Source of the DNA: Phycisphaerae bacterium
Lineage (GTDB): Bacteria > Planctomycetota > Phycisphaerae > Phycisphaerales > Phycisphaeraceae
NCBI GenBank assembly: GCA_030432595.1
Contig: JAUIGU010000004.1
Coordinates: 114,411 to 178,410 of the forward strand
Direction of reading: 5' to 3'
DNA: 64,000 bases
Shown here: piece by piece, positions 8,451 to 17,470 of the stretch
Position numbering within the stretch: the stretch's first letter is position 1
Layout: every line of letters begins with the position of its first letter
Notes under the pieces: generated by a model
Seen by the model: the letters and a program-made list of their open reading frames with translations, nothing else
Told to the model about the DNA's origin: nothing
Databases searched by the model: none
Program-made: the position numbers and the translations under genes

Positions 8451-9359
8451 TCACGCATTCGTGTCGCAGCACGCACTGGCGAACGTGATTGTGGCCTCGA
8501 TCAATGTTTCTGTCGCGGCCGGTGGGACCGCGTCGGTCGGCAATGGGTTGGGCGCATCAAACGTGTGCGACGCGCCCTCGATGAGTTCGAGCCGGGCGGG
8601 CGTATGATCCGGCGGGCTCGGCGCGTCCAGGTACGCGTGCGCCGCGGCGACGGGCACGGTGGTGTCAGCAGTGCCGTGCACGATCAAGCGTGGCCCGGGG
8701 TAGACGCCCGCGGCGCGGTACGGGTCGCGCGCCTCGGGGTGTTGCTCGATATCGTCGAGCCAGCACCGTCCGACATAGAGGTCCTGCCCCGTTCGCCCGG
8801 ACGGCGAGAGCAGGCGTCCCTCCGTCCGCAGAGTGTTACGGGCTTCATCGTCGAGCGAACACGCCCGGTGCGGCGACGCCGCGGTGACCACACCGGCGGG
8901 CCGGAGATGCGGTTGCCCGTCGCGTTCGATCTGCGCCGCGGTCAGCAGGCAGGTGACGCCGCCGCGCGAGTGGCCGAAGAACACGACGGGTTGGCGCCGG
9001 CTCTCTTGCTCGGAGGCGCCGGGGAGTCGTCCGTCGTGCACCGCCTGGGCCACGGCTTGCAGGTCGTGCATCTGACGTCCCCAGGTCTCGCGCTCAAACA
9101 ACTCGGGATGCTCGAATGTTTCGAGGTGGTTCGTCATCCCGCTGTGGCTGAAATTGAAGCGGTGGGCGATCAACCCCGCGAGCGCGGCGCGGTGGGCGAG
9201 CATCGGCAGGAAGCCGTAGTCCTTGTAGCCCTTGAACCCGTGCGCGATCAGCAGGTGGCCGAGCGCTCGAACATCCGCAGGCGGCCGGTGCGTGTCGCCG
9301 AGGATCGGGTGGTTGTCGGAGCCGGGGATAGACCAGGAGATTAAAGCAGGGGTGGCCAT
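8451..9359 (-). CDS. alpha/beta-hydrolase fold esterase
   Basis: 302 residues, no signal peptide. The nucleophile elbow is FFGHSRGGV (Ser in GHSRGG, about residue 135). The C-terminal half carries LIVHGTADTTVPV with the probable catalytic Asp, and EGASHTFD with the probable catalytic His, in the order expected for the dienelactone hydrolase/prolyl oligopeptidase type fold. It is therefore a cytoplasmic serine hydrolase, probably an esterase or acyl hydrolase; the substrate cannot be deduced. It is flanked by palindromic repeats on both sides and is not in an operon. Confidence 0.8.
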   Translation of the reverse strand: MATPALISWSIPGSDNHPILGDTHRPPADVRALGHLLIAHGFKGYKDYGFLPMLAHRAALAGLIAHRFNFSHSGMTNHLETFEHPELFERETWGRQMHDLQAVAQAVHDGRLPGASEQESRRQPVVFFGHSRGGVTCLLTAAQIERDGQPHLRPAGVVTAASPHRACSLDDEARNTLRTEGRLLSPSGRTGQDLYVGRCWLDDIEQHPEARDPYRAAGVYPGPRLIVHGTADTTVPVAAAHAYLDAPSPPDHTPARLELIEGASHTFDAPNPLPTDAVPPAATETLIEATITFASACCDTNA

Positions 9360-9407
9360 GCAAAAAGCTTACGCGGGTCGGGTTTTCGTGGTGCTGTCCT
9401 GACTTTC

Positions 9408-9467
9408 AGCCGCAGCTCAACGGGCTGCGCGTCTGTCGCTTACGCGCAGTCCGCTGGACTGCGGCTA
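9408..9467. repeat. intergenic palindrome, CAGCCGCAG...CTGCGGCT family
   Basis: Outer arms AGCCGCAG (9409-9416) and CTGCGGCT (9459-9466), inner arms CTGCGCGT and ACGCGCAG. The same outer and inner arms recur at 17379-17444 with different middles, so the two are members of one dispersed family. Confidence 0.75.
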
Positions 9468-9502
9468 ACCGAGAAGCCTGACCCGGGACTGGTTTGCTGT
9501 GT

Positions 9503-10525
<1,023 letters not shown>

Positions 10526-10679
10526 GCGGCGAGTTTACGCGGAGGTGGTTCTTAGCGTGGTGCACGATCCAGCCTGCCGTGCTGCCGCTATCTGCATTTG
10601 TTACGCCCGGTCTCGGTCAGGGGACTCACGCTCTCTGCGGTAAACTCTTGACGCCACGCAGCGAACGGAGGATGATGCG

Positions 10680-11222
10680 TTGAAGTATCGGCGGATTCCC
10701 TGCCGAATCAATTCGGTTGAACCATTATTTGGCCAATTGATGGTGGACAGATACATCATCTTCGAGAACGGCTATCCGTGGCTTGCAGACGAATTATTGA
10801 ACCGCCCGCTATTCAAACGAGATATCGCGACCAAGTGGTGGGACCGGATGCATGCGGTTGACCAAGGTAACTATTACCGGCTCTTGGTAGACAATCCCCC
10901 TGAGATGAGTGGCTTCAAGCGATTTGTAACGTGCGGCTTGGCTGAAGTGGGATATAACCCGCGTGTAGCAATGGTATCAGAGTGGCGGCGCGTTAGCCCA
11001 TACTCTAAAGATGTTGTCATCACCCAAATAAAAATAGGACTTGAGACAGACGACGACATCATCACGCAGTGGTTTCATGGCGACGATGTCTTGAAGTTGG
11101 TGGGTGCTGCAAGCAACTTCGACGAAATGGTTTTGGCAATTCGCTGTATCGAGGGAGCCTTCGAGGTCGATCAGGAAGCTCGCAATTACGTTAAGCGGGT
11201 TGTCGGTAGTATCGACTGTTGA
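10680..11222 (+). CDS. hypothetical protein in an AT-richer island
   Basis: 180 residues. The start is taken as TTG at 10680 because GGAGG at 10667-10671 lies 8 bases before it; nearby ATGs are out of frame. The protein is soluble and rich in Trp, Tyr and Ile, with no recognisable motif or signal peptide. Its base composition is clearly lower in GC than any neighbour (roughly half by eye), its codon use includes many A/T-ending codons rare nearby, and the intergenic borders are short. These features suggest recent acquisition. A TTGACG upstream (about 10649) could be part of a promoter. Possible roles, such as immunity to a toxin, would be guesswork. Confidence 0.65.
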   Translation: MKYRRIPCRINSVEPLFGQLMVDRYIIFENGYPWLADELLNRPLFKRDIATKWWDRMHAVDQGNYYRLLVDNPPEMSGFKRFVTCGLAEVGYNPRVAMVSEWRRVSPYSKDVVITQIKIGLETDDDIITQWFHGDDVLKLVGAASNFDEMVLAIRCIEGAFEVDQEARNYVKRVVGSIDC

Positions 11223-11273
11223 CTGGGCCTTAACACCGGCTGTAGGTGACCGGCGGCGAGCGCTTGATTGGGA

Positions 11274-12350
11274 TCACGCTGTCGCGGCCGCCGCCTGCTG
11301 CCCCGCCGCGCGTTCGCGGAGGAGGTCGAGCATGCCGCGGACTTCGTCGGCCATTCTTGTGTTGGGGAACTCGCGGACGATCTGTTCGCCGACGCGGACG
11401 GCGGAGAGCCATTCCTTGTCGTGGACGGCGAGCTTGAATTGGACGCCCAGGTTGTCGCGCTGCTTGCCGATCACGCCGCGGGCGACCTCTTCGAACTGCT
11501 TGGCCTCCAGGGGGCTGAGGTAGCGGTCGAGTTCCTTGAGCAGGGCCATGGCGCCGGCGACGTCTTCGTTGCGGGCGGCATCGAGGAACTGGCGTTCGAG
11601 GTCGTGCTTGTGCTGGTCCTTGGCGTCGCGGACGAGCTGGTCGATCTCCTGCACCGAGTCGATGGTGGGGAAGAGGCGTTTGATGCGGGAGGCGTGCCGG
11701 CTGGCGCGGGGGAAGTCGTTGCGGTTGAGCATCTCGTCGAGGCGGGCGACCTCGTGGCCGACGCGGTTTTCGAGCTGCTCGTGCCGGGCGGCCTCGATGC
11801 GTTCGCGGTAGGCCTCGGACTCTTCGATGCGGCCGTAGGTGTCGGCGAGGATCTTGACGAGCACGAGCGCGGCGTCGAACTCCTTGCGGGCGATGTCCTG
11901 CTCGATGGTCTCGCGGAGCAGGCGGATGTCTTCGACGCGGTAGGCGACCTTCTTGGCGGTCTCGGAGATCATGAGGCGGTTGGTGATCTCGCCGAGCTGT
12001 TTGTGCTGGGTGTCGAGGACGGCGACGCCGGCGCCGCGGCCGTCGTGGCCGTAGAGCGCCCAGCGGAGCGTGCCGATGGTGAGGGTGGCGACGCCAATGA
12101 GAAGCAGGAGGGTGGCGGGCGCGGCGGCGAGGTACTCGGCCCCGGGTTTGAGGGCCTTCTCCTGCTCCTGGAGCACTTCACGGGCCTGGTCGAGCATGTA
12201 GACGGTCAGGAACGCGGCTGCCATAGAGGCGAGGATCACGGCCAAGCCGAAGCAGATGATGGTGAGCGGCGTCCAGGGCGAGTTATCGCCGCGCTGCGGG
12301 TTGGGGGAGGCGGCGTTCTGTGGTTTGGGTGGGTTGGTCTCGTCGGGCAT
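11274..12350 (-). CDS. two-TM protein with long helical cytoplasmic domain
   Basis: 358 residues from the ATG at 12350, chosen because GAGGTG lies 5 bases upstream; the frame is open further but less convincing. A proline/asparagine-rich N-tail leads to two transmembrane segments (about residues 28-52 and 76-98). The remaining 255 residues are almost wholly helical and charged, with a repeat-like pattern resembling degenerate TPRs (for example RKEFDAALVLVKILADTYGR and HDKEWLSAVRVGEQIVREFP). It is probably a membrane-anchored scaffold facing the cytoplasm. No known family is recognised. Confidence 0.7.
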   Translation of the reverse strand: MPDETNPPKPQNAASPNPQRGDNSPWTPLTIICFGLAVILASMAAAFLTVYMLDQAREVLQEQEKALKPGAEYLAAAPATLLLLIGVATLTIGTLRWALYGHDGRGAGVAVLDTQHKQLGEITNRLMISETAKKVAYRVEDIRLLRETIEQDIARKEFDAALVLVKILADTYGRIEESEAYRERIEAARHEQLENRVGHEVARLDEMLNRNDFPRASRHASRIKRLFPTIDSVQEIDQLVRDAKDQHKHDLERQFLDAARNEDVAGAMALLKELDRYLSPLEAKQFEEVARGVIGKQRDNLGVQFKLAVHDKEWLSAVRVGEQIVREFPNTRMADEVRGMLDLLRERAAGQQAAAATA

Positions 12351-12540
12351 GGATGCACCTCGGTGAGAAACGGATGGCGTGTACGCCCGAGCCATGTCGG
12401 ACGGGCACGGCGAGATGATGCCCCGATTCTACCGCGCGGGTGCGGATCGGCCGAGACAAAGTCGTATCGGCAGAAAGGAATGAGGAGCACGGAAAGGGGG
12501 CGAGCACTTCGCACCGGTGCGGCGGTGGTAGGCTGCGCGG

Positions 12541-13524
12541 ATGGCTGAGGGACGGGCGTTCAACCGGCGGGCGTGGGTGAAGGCGGCGGGCTGGGTGCTG
12601 GGCCTGGCGTTGACGGGCGCGGCGGTGTGGTTTGCGCTGCGCGGCGTCGATGCGGGCTTGCCGGCATCGGTGGGGTGGCGGACGCCGGCGTGGATGGCGC
12701 TGTTGGTGGCGGGGAACCTGGCGGTGACGACGGTGCTGTTCTGGTCGGTGACGCGGGTGTTTCCGGTCCGCCGGACGGTGGGATTGCGTTTGATGGGGGC
12801 GCTGATCGCGGCGAGCGCTTTGCTGAACTATCTGCCGGCGGTGCGGGCGGGGCTGGTGGGTAGGTCGGCGTATCTGAAACGCAACCACGGGCTGGCGTGG
12901 AAGCACTCGGCAATCGTGCTGTTGGTGGTGCTGGTGTTGTCGGTGGTGGTCAGCGCGGTCGTGGCGGGGCCGGTGGTGGTGGGGCACGTGGTGCGGCCAG
13001 ACGCGAATGACGCACCTGCTGACGTGTGGGTGTGGGCCGCCGTGGGGGTGTTGCTACTTCTGGCGGCGGGGGTGAACGTGTGGGCCACGCGTTGGCTGCC
13101 GAGCGGCGGGGCGCGGGCGCGCGGTTGGTCGTGGGCATGGATCCCGATGCGCGCGTCGGACCTGGCGCTCGGTGGCGGGCGGTTGTGGCTGGCGTTTGCG
13201 GCGTTGGGGTCGCCGATCGGTTACGGCGAGGCGGTGGTGATGAGTGCGGCGTCGCTGCTCATCCGGCTGATCGGGTTGACGCCGAATGGTCTGGGGTTGA
13301 GCGAGTGGGCGGTGGTGTTGTTGTCGGGGTTGCTGTCGCCGGTGGAGCAGAGCGTGTCGGCAGTGGCGGCGCTGCTGGACCGGGCGGTCGAGGTGGCGGT
13401 GGTCGTGGTGACCGGGTTGCCGGCGGTGGTGTGGTTGGGGCGGCGGATGGGACAAGCAGATCGAAACGACAATCCGGCAACGGACTCTCACCCCGGCCCT
13501 TTCCCGGCTAGGGAGAGGGGGTAG
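12541..13524 (+). CDS. flippase-like integral membrane protein (LPG-synthase TM type)
   Basis: 327 residues with about eight hydrophobic segments. NYLPAVRAGLVGRSAYLKRNHG (near residue 100) and LTPNGLGLSEWAVV (near 250) correspond to the conserved loops of the UPF0104/YbhN superfamily, to which the gene at 164-1255 also belongs, though the two are quite diverged. The role is probably transport of a lipid-linked intermediate across the inner membrane. The last dozen codons (SHPGPFPARERG) are read from a palindromic repeat at 13485-13521, so the C-terminus seems to have been extended or replaced by repeat insertion. Confidence 0.8.
   Translation: MAEGRAFNRRAWVKAAGWVLGLALTGAAVWFALRGVDAGLPASVGWRTPAWMALLVAGNLAVTTVLFWSVTRVFPVRRTVGLRLMGALIAASALLNYLPAVRAGLVGRSAYLKRNHGLAWKHSAIVLLVVLVLSVVVSAVVAGPVVVGHVVRPDANDAPADVWVWAAVGVLLLLAAGVNVWATRWLPSGGARARGWSWAWIPMRASDLALGGGRLWLAFAALGSPIGYGEAVVMSAASLLIRLIGLTPNGLGLSEWAVVLLSGLLSPVEQSVSAVAALLDRAVEVAVVVVTGLPAVVWLGRRMGQADRNDNPATDSHPGPFPARERG
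13485..13521. repeat. palindromic repeat forming the 3' end of a gene (CTCACC...GGGAGAGGG family)
   Basis: The reverse-strand reading encodes PSRERAGVRV, the well-known product of a repeat found at gene ends in many bacteria. CTCTCACCCC pairs imperfectly with GGGAGAGGGGG across a short loop. Here it supplies the final codons of the flippase-like gene. Confidence 0.7.
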
Positions 13525-13535
13525 GCGGCGGGCGA

Positions 13536-13955
13536 TTACGAATCGTCCACGTCGGCGCGGGCGTCCATGGCGGCGTTGGCCATCTCGTCGGCACCCTGGT
13601 TGTGTTCGCGTTTGACGTGCGTGATCTCCCAGGACGGCAGGGCGGCGAGCGCGCACTGCGCCTTGTCACGCAGCTTGCGGAGGTGGTCGGCCTTGACCTT
13701 GTAGACGCCCTTCATCTGTTTGACCATCAGTTCGCTGTCGCTGACGAAGCGGACGTGCGTGCAGTCCAGCGTCGATGCGAGTTCGATGCCGCGCAAGAGG
13801 CCGGTGTATTCGGCGACGTTGTTGGTCGTTTCGCCCAGGAAGTAGCCGCGACGGAACAGCACGGTGCCGTCGTCCGCGGTCGAGACGACCACGCCCACGC
13901 CCGCCGGGCCGGGGTTGCCGCGCGCGCCACCGTCGATATGGACGACCAACTCCAT
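13536..13955 (-). CDS. ribonuclease HI family protein
   Basis: 139 residues. The start at 13955 has GGAG about 9 bases upstream. RNase H folds cleave RNA in RNA-DNA hybrids; all four acidic positions can be seen: D8 (HIDGGARGNPG), E49 (NNVAEYTGL), D73 (VSDSELMVKQ) and D123 (NQGADEMAN). The short length without an N-terminal hybrid-binding domain, and the VKREHNQGAD motif, match the archaeal-like/bacterial RNase HI branch related to Sto-RNase HI and RnhC-like proteins. Cytoplasmic. It lies 79 bases downstream of the zinc-ribbon gene, with which it commonly pairs, and probably forms an operon with it. Confidence 0.9.
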   Translation of the reverse strand: MELVVHIDGGARGNPGPAGVGVVVSTADDGTVLFRRGYFLGETTNNVAEYTGLLRGIELASTLDCTHVRFVSDSELMVKQMKGVYKVKADHLRKLRDKAQCALAALPSWEITHVKREHNQGADEMANAAMDARADVDDS

Positions 13956-14034
13956 GTCACCACTCCGAAAACTATCGGGTTCAAGCAGGCCCTGATCGGC
14001 GGGCTGTGGTCGGAAAAAGTCGTAGCGCTCAGAG

Positions 14035-14790
14035 TTACTTCGACGGCGCCAGCCCGCTGCGCAGCTCGTCCGAAACCATGAGGATGCGGTGGCAGTATGG
14101 GCACTGCGTGATGGTGTCGGGCTTGGTGATCGTCGCGTTGACCTTCTCGATCGGCAGGGCCATGAAACACCCGCCGCAGGTGTACTCCATGCGACGGCGG
14201 TTCTGCTCCTCGACGCCGGCCACCGCTTCGCCGTCCGTGTCGCTGTTGAGCTTCTCGAACAGCAGCCGGACGTCGTCGGGCACCTGGCCGGCCGCGGCGT
14301 CGCGCTCGCTGGTCGCCTGGTCGAGTTGCTCGCCGACCTCAGACTTTGCCTCATCGACCTCCTTGTCCGCGAGCTCGACCAGCTTCTTCTGCTCGGCGAT
14401 CTTCTCTTCCAGCTCCGCGATGCGCTGCTTGTGCTCGTCGACGCGTTCCATCTGTTCGAGGACGAGTTCCTCGGTCTTGGTCTGCTCGGCCTTGAGCGTG
14501 TTCACCTCGACCAGCAGCGCGGAATATTCCTTGTTGGTCTTGACCGTGTTCATCTGCCCGCGGAGCTTCTCGGTGCGCTCCTCGGCGGCCTTGGCGTCCT
14601 GCTCGAGGGTGTTGGCGTGGGCCTCGATGCGTTTGGCCTGATCGCGCAGCTCGGCGAGTTGTTGTTCCAGTTGGTCGAGCTTGTTCTGCTGGAAGGCCTT
14701 GCGCTTGGTGCCCAGGTCCAGGCGTCGGCTGAGGCCGCGGACGTGGGCGTCGAGGGTCGAGAGTTCTTTGAGTTGTTCTTGCAGGCTCAC
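14035..14790 (-). CDS. coiled-coil C4 zinc-ribbon protein (CT398/HP0958-like)
   Basis: 251 residues from a GTG at 14790 (GGAG 7 bases upstream). Residues 1-180 form a long antiparallel coiled coil (LEQQLAELRDQAKRIEAHA and similar), and the C-terminus is a four-Cys zinc ribbon, YTCGGCFMAL and TQCPYCHRIL. This architecture is that of the CT398/HP0958 family, which binds nucleic acid or acts as a chaperone-like adaptor. The gene is followed by RNase HI, a frequent neighbour, which hints at a role in RNA metabolism. The frame extends upstream to 15012 through the tRNA gene, but that part is not plausible protein. Confidence 0.85.
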   Translation of the reverse strand: MSLQEQLKELSTLDAHVRGLSRRLDLGTKRKAFQQNKLDQLEQQLAELRDQAKRIEAHANTLEQDAKAAEERTEKLRGQMNTVKTNKEYSALLVEVNTLKAEQTKTEELVLEQMERVDEHKQRIAELEEKIAEQKKLVELADKEVDEAKSEVGEQLDQATSERDAAAGQVPDDVRLLFEKLNSDTDGEAVAGVEEQNRRRMEYTCGGCFMALPIEKVNATITKPDTITQCPYCHRILMVSDELRSGLAPSK

Positions 14791-14912
14791 GGTCGGCTCC
14801 GTCGGGCAAACCTCCAATATACCCAAGCTCGCGTCCGGCGAGGCGAAAGTTTGCCCGGGATCGCCGCAAAGTTCTCGGACGGGCGGCCCGACGCGGTGAA
14901 TTGACGGGCGGT

Positions 14913-14940
14913 TTGCTTCGATGTTGGCGGTGGGTATACT
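14913..14940 (+). promoter_or_regulatory. sigma-70-type promoter of tRNA-Ala
   Basis: TTGCTT (14913-14918), 16-base spacer, TATACT (14935-14940). Transcription would start near 14947, just before the left arm of the inverted repeat that flanks the tRNA. Confidence 0.6.
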
Positions 14941-14949
14941 CCCCCGTTC

Positions 14950-15062
14950 GCCACGGGCGGGCCTCGTTTCGGGGCTGTAGCTCAGTTGGGAGAGCGCTTG
15001 TATGGCATACAAGAGGTCAGGAGTTCGAGCCTCCTCAGCTCCACTTCCCGCCCGCCCGTGGC
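14950..15062. repeat. 13-bp perfect inverted repeat flanking tRNA-Ala
   Basis: GCCACGGGCGGGC at 14950-14962 and its exact reverse complement at 15050-15062 enclose the tRNA. In the precursor RNA these arms would pair and close a stalk around the tRNA, as processing stalks do around rRNAs. Confidence 0.75.
14971..15043 (+). tRNA. tRNA-Ala (anticodon GGC)
   Basis: Full cloverleaf: acceptor GGGGCTG/CAGCTCC, D-arm GCTC/GAGC, anticodon stem CTTGT/ACAAG with loop ATGGCAT (anticodon GGC at 15004-15006, reading GCC and GCU), T-arm AGGAG/CTCCT with TTCGAGC, discriminator A at 15043. CCA is not encoded. Confidence 0.97.
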
Positions 15063-15063
15063 A

Positions 15064-15089
15064 GCCGTCCCCTCCCGGACGGCTTTTTT
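15064..15089 (+). terminator. intrinsic terminator after tRNA-Ala
   Basis: GCCGTCC (15064-15070) pairs with GGACGGC (15077-15083), followed by six T residues. It ends the tRNA transcript. Confidence 0.9.
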
Positions 15090-15214
15090 CTTGACCCCGC
15101 GGAACCCCGGCAAACGATCCGGGGTATATGGGCGATAATCCCCGGGGAAACCGCCGCGGCGTCGGACCTTCCTGACCCGACCGCCCCGAACCGTTCGAGA
15201 GGCCCGCAACCCCC

Positions 15215-16174
15215 TTGGAACAGCTCAGCTACCACGCCCGCATGGCCCACCGCGGCGCCGACGTCGGCCTCGACACGGCCAGCGCGATCGTCCAGCGGCA
15301 CGTCGGCCCGGGCATCCGCGTCGTCGGGGCCCGCAAGCTGTTCGGCGGGTCGATCAACCGCGTCCTCGAGTGGTCGCTCGAAGGCCCGGAGGGCACGCCG
15401 GCGTCCATCGTCGCCAAGCTCAACAACTCCCGCTCCGCCAAGCTGTTCCGCCGGGAGATGGCCTCGCTGCAGGTCTACCGGCACAACACGACGCTGCCCG
15501 TGCCCGAGCCGATCGCGTTCCTTGAGAACGAGCCGGACTTCGACGGGTCGGGCCTGCTCATGCACAAGGTCCAGGGCATCAACCTCTCCGAGGCCCGTGT
15601 CACCGAGCGCGGCGTCCACGCCATGCAGGGCGACCTGGCCAAGCACGTCATCGCCTTGCACAGCCACCACCGCGCGGTCTACGGCTCGGCCCTGGAAGAA
15701 GAGGGCCCGACGCGCTGGCTCGACAGCTTCGGGCCGGTGATCTCCGAGGAGTTCTTCCGCGTCCGCGACATGCTCAGTTCACAGGCCCGTTGGATTATCG
15801 ACGAGGTCATCAAGAACCTCGAGGTCTGGCTCCCCGAGCAGAGCACGCCCACGCTCGTGCACGGCGACCTGTGGTCCAACAACATCATGGTCGACGACGG
15901 CCACCCCGACCACCCGAGGATCACCGCGTTCATCGACGTCAGCGCGTCCTACTGCGACCCCGAGTACGAGCTGGCGTACCTGCGGATGTTCAACACGGCC
16001 GACGACTCGTTTTTCGAGATGTACCGCCATCGCCACCCGCTGCGGCCGGGCTTCTCGAAGCGCTGCCGGGTCTACTGGCTGAACACGATGATGATGCACG
16101 TCCGCGTGTTCGGCGAGAAGTATGTGCCCGGGACGGAGGAGCTGGCGCAGCAGCTCAAGGCGCTGGATCGGTAG
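15215..16174 (+). CDS. fructosamine-kinase-like phosphotransferase (APH fold)
   Basis: 319 residues if the TTG at 15215 is used; an ATG at 15242 (MAHRGADVG) is an alternative, and neither has a clear ribosome site. The kinase core shows the ATP-binding lysine region (ASIVAKLNN), the catalytic loop LVHGDLWSNNIM with Asp and Asn, and FIDVSASYCDPEYELAYLRMF in place of DFG. HGDLW plus D-x-EYELA is characteristic of ketosamine-3-kinases, which phosphorylate glycated amines and trigger their deglycation. It could therefore repair glycated proteins; other small-molecule kinase roles remain possible. It converges with, and overlaps by 20 bases, the next minus-strand gene. Confidence 0.8.
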   Translation: MEQLSYHARMAHRGADVGLDTASAIVQRHVGPGIRVVGARKLFGGSINRVLEWSLEGPEGTPASIVAKLNNSRSAKLFRREMASLQVYRHNTTLPVPEPIAFLENEPDFDGSGLLMHKVQGINLSEARVTERGVHAMQGDLAKHVIALHSHHRAVYGSALEEEGPTRWLDSFGPVISEEFFRVRDMLSSQARWIIDEVIKNLEVWLPEQSTPTLVHGDLWSNNIMVDDGHPDHPRITAFIDVSASYCDPEYELAYLRMFNTADDSFFEMYRHRHPLRPGFSKRCRVYWLNTMMMHVRVFGEKYVPGTEELAQQLKALDR

Positions 16175-17315
16175 CGGTAGAGGTTGGGCTATTTTTCAAG
16201 CTCTCCCGTTTGCTCTTTAGGATCGCTAGATCGGCCAGATTTGCTGCGATTCCGCGTTCGGAAAAATACATAAAGTACCCCTGCAGGCTGTTCGGGTCGG
16301 AGGTTTCAGAGACCTCGGACTCGGGTTGAAGTTCTTGAAGATTCCAGATCACCGTGTGGGTTGAAGTGGTCCCCAATCCAAGATTGTGAACCGGACTAAG
16401 CAATTCGAGCTCTGCGTAGTCTTCGCCGACGTAGAACTGGATGGAAGACCGCTCCGGGTACGAGCCATCAATCTGGATTTCGTGGTCCTGACGAAAGACG
16501 GTCAACCCATACGTTGCGATCATGGTCCTGCCCAACGCTCCGAGTTTTTTTCCGGTGGGATTACGTTTGTCTTTCCAGACCAGGGTGCCGTGAGTCAGGC
16601 TGAGTTCGTTTTCAAACTTTTCTGTGTCCATCAAACCGACCCACGCTTCGTGGCGAGGGCGGTTACCGTGGTTGCTCTGTGGTTGCCAGATACCAGGCAT
16701 CCACACCTGTTCGGGCCGTTTAATCTGAGAAACTGACCACGCTTGAATCGGCATCGCACTTATCGATATACGTTTGATCTCGTTGCGGATCACAACGCTG
16801 GAGTTTTTGCCAATCTCGATGATGCGGGTGATGTCCGTTCCCGAGACATCGCTGTGCGGACTTCGGACAATGATCTTGTTTTCATTTGCTTCGGCTAATT
16901 TCCAAGGAAGGCCATCCACGGCTGGATCAGGCGGCCAATTGTTGCCGTGCGGCAGAAAGTACGGCCAAAGCGGCTGCGGCCCGATCCAGACTTTATCCCC
17001 GCCGTAGTTCACCCAGTTGTCGGGGGCGTCGTCGGGCGGGGCGTTGATCGTGTCGGGGTTGATCCAGAGCAGGTTGTCGCCGTCGGAGAAGCCGAACCAG
17101 GTGATCCGGCCGACGGACGGGCTGACGCCGAGCTTGATCTTGCCGTTGTCGAGCCAGACGGTGTCGGGGAAGACCAGGTCGTTGGCGGTGGCGTGCGGCC
17201 GGCCGTCTTCGGGTGCCACAGCCGGCTGATCGGTTTGGCTTTGCGCTTGGCATCCGACCGTGAGGACACCGCAGAGCACGAGCAATAGGCCACGATATGA
17301 AAATAATGGAGGCAT
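16155..17315 (-). CDS. DUF4380-type lipoprotein
   Basis: 386 residues from the ATG at 17315. Signal peptide MPPLFSYRGLLLVLCGVL with lipobox TVGC, so lipid-anchored. The body begins LDNGKIKLGVSPSVGRITWF and includes NLLWIN, the start of the DUF4380 beta-sandwich, a fold related to aldose epimerase/galactose mutarotase domains. It therefore may bind sugars at the cell surface; no catalytic residues can be assigned. The N-terminal third is GC-rich like its surroundings, while the remaining two thirds (about 16200-16990) is visibly AT-richer, suggesting a composite gene. Its last 20 bases overlap the convergent kinase gene. Confidence 0.75.
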   Translation of the reverse strand: MPPLFSYRGLLLVLCGVLTVGCQAQSQTDQPAVAPEDGRPHATANDLVFPDTVWLDNGKIKLGVSPSVGRITWFGFSDGDNLLWINPDTINAPPDDAPDNWVNYGGDKVWIGPQPLWPYFLPHGNNWPPDPAVDGLPWKLAEANENKIIVRSPHSDVSGTDITRIIEIGKNSSVVIRNEIKRISISAMPIQAWSVSQIKRPEQVWMPGIWQPQSNHGNRPRHEAWVGLMDTEKFENELSLTHGTLVWKDKRNPTGKKLGALGRTMIATYGLTVFRQDHEIQIDGSYPERSSIQFYVGEDYAELELLSPVHNLGLGTTSTHTVIWNLQELQPESEVSETSDPNSLQGYFMYFSERGIAANLADLAILKSKRESLKNSPTSTATDPAP

Positions 17316-17378
17316 GCCCACAGCGTAGCGGGCGGCGTCTGGATCGATATCGACGAGAGACCGGCAACATTCTTCTTC

Positions 17379-17444
17379 AGCCGCAGCCCGCCGGGCTGCG
17401 CGTGCTCGGGGGCAAGACGCGCAGGCCCGCGGCCTGCGGCTGCG
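17379..17444. repeat. intergenic palindrome, CAGCCGCAG family (second copy)
   Basis: Outer arms CAGCCGCAG and CTGCGGCTG, inner CTGCGCGTGC and GCGCAGGC; each half is itself self-complementary (GCAGCCCGCCGGGCTGC; GCAGGCCCGCGGCCTGC). Related to 9408-9467. Confidence 0.8.
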
Positions 17445-17470
17445 AGACACACGCGGTTTGGTGCGGAGCA

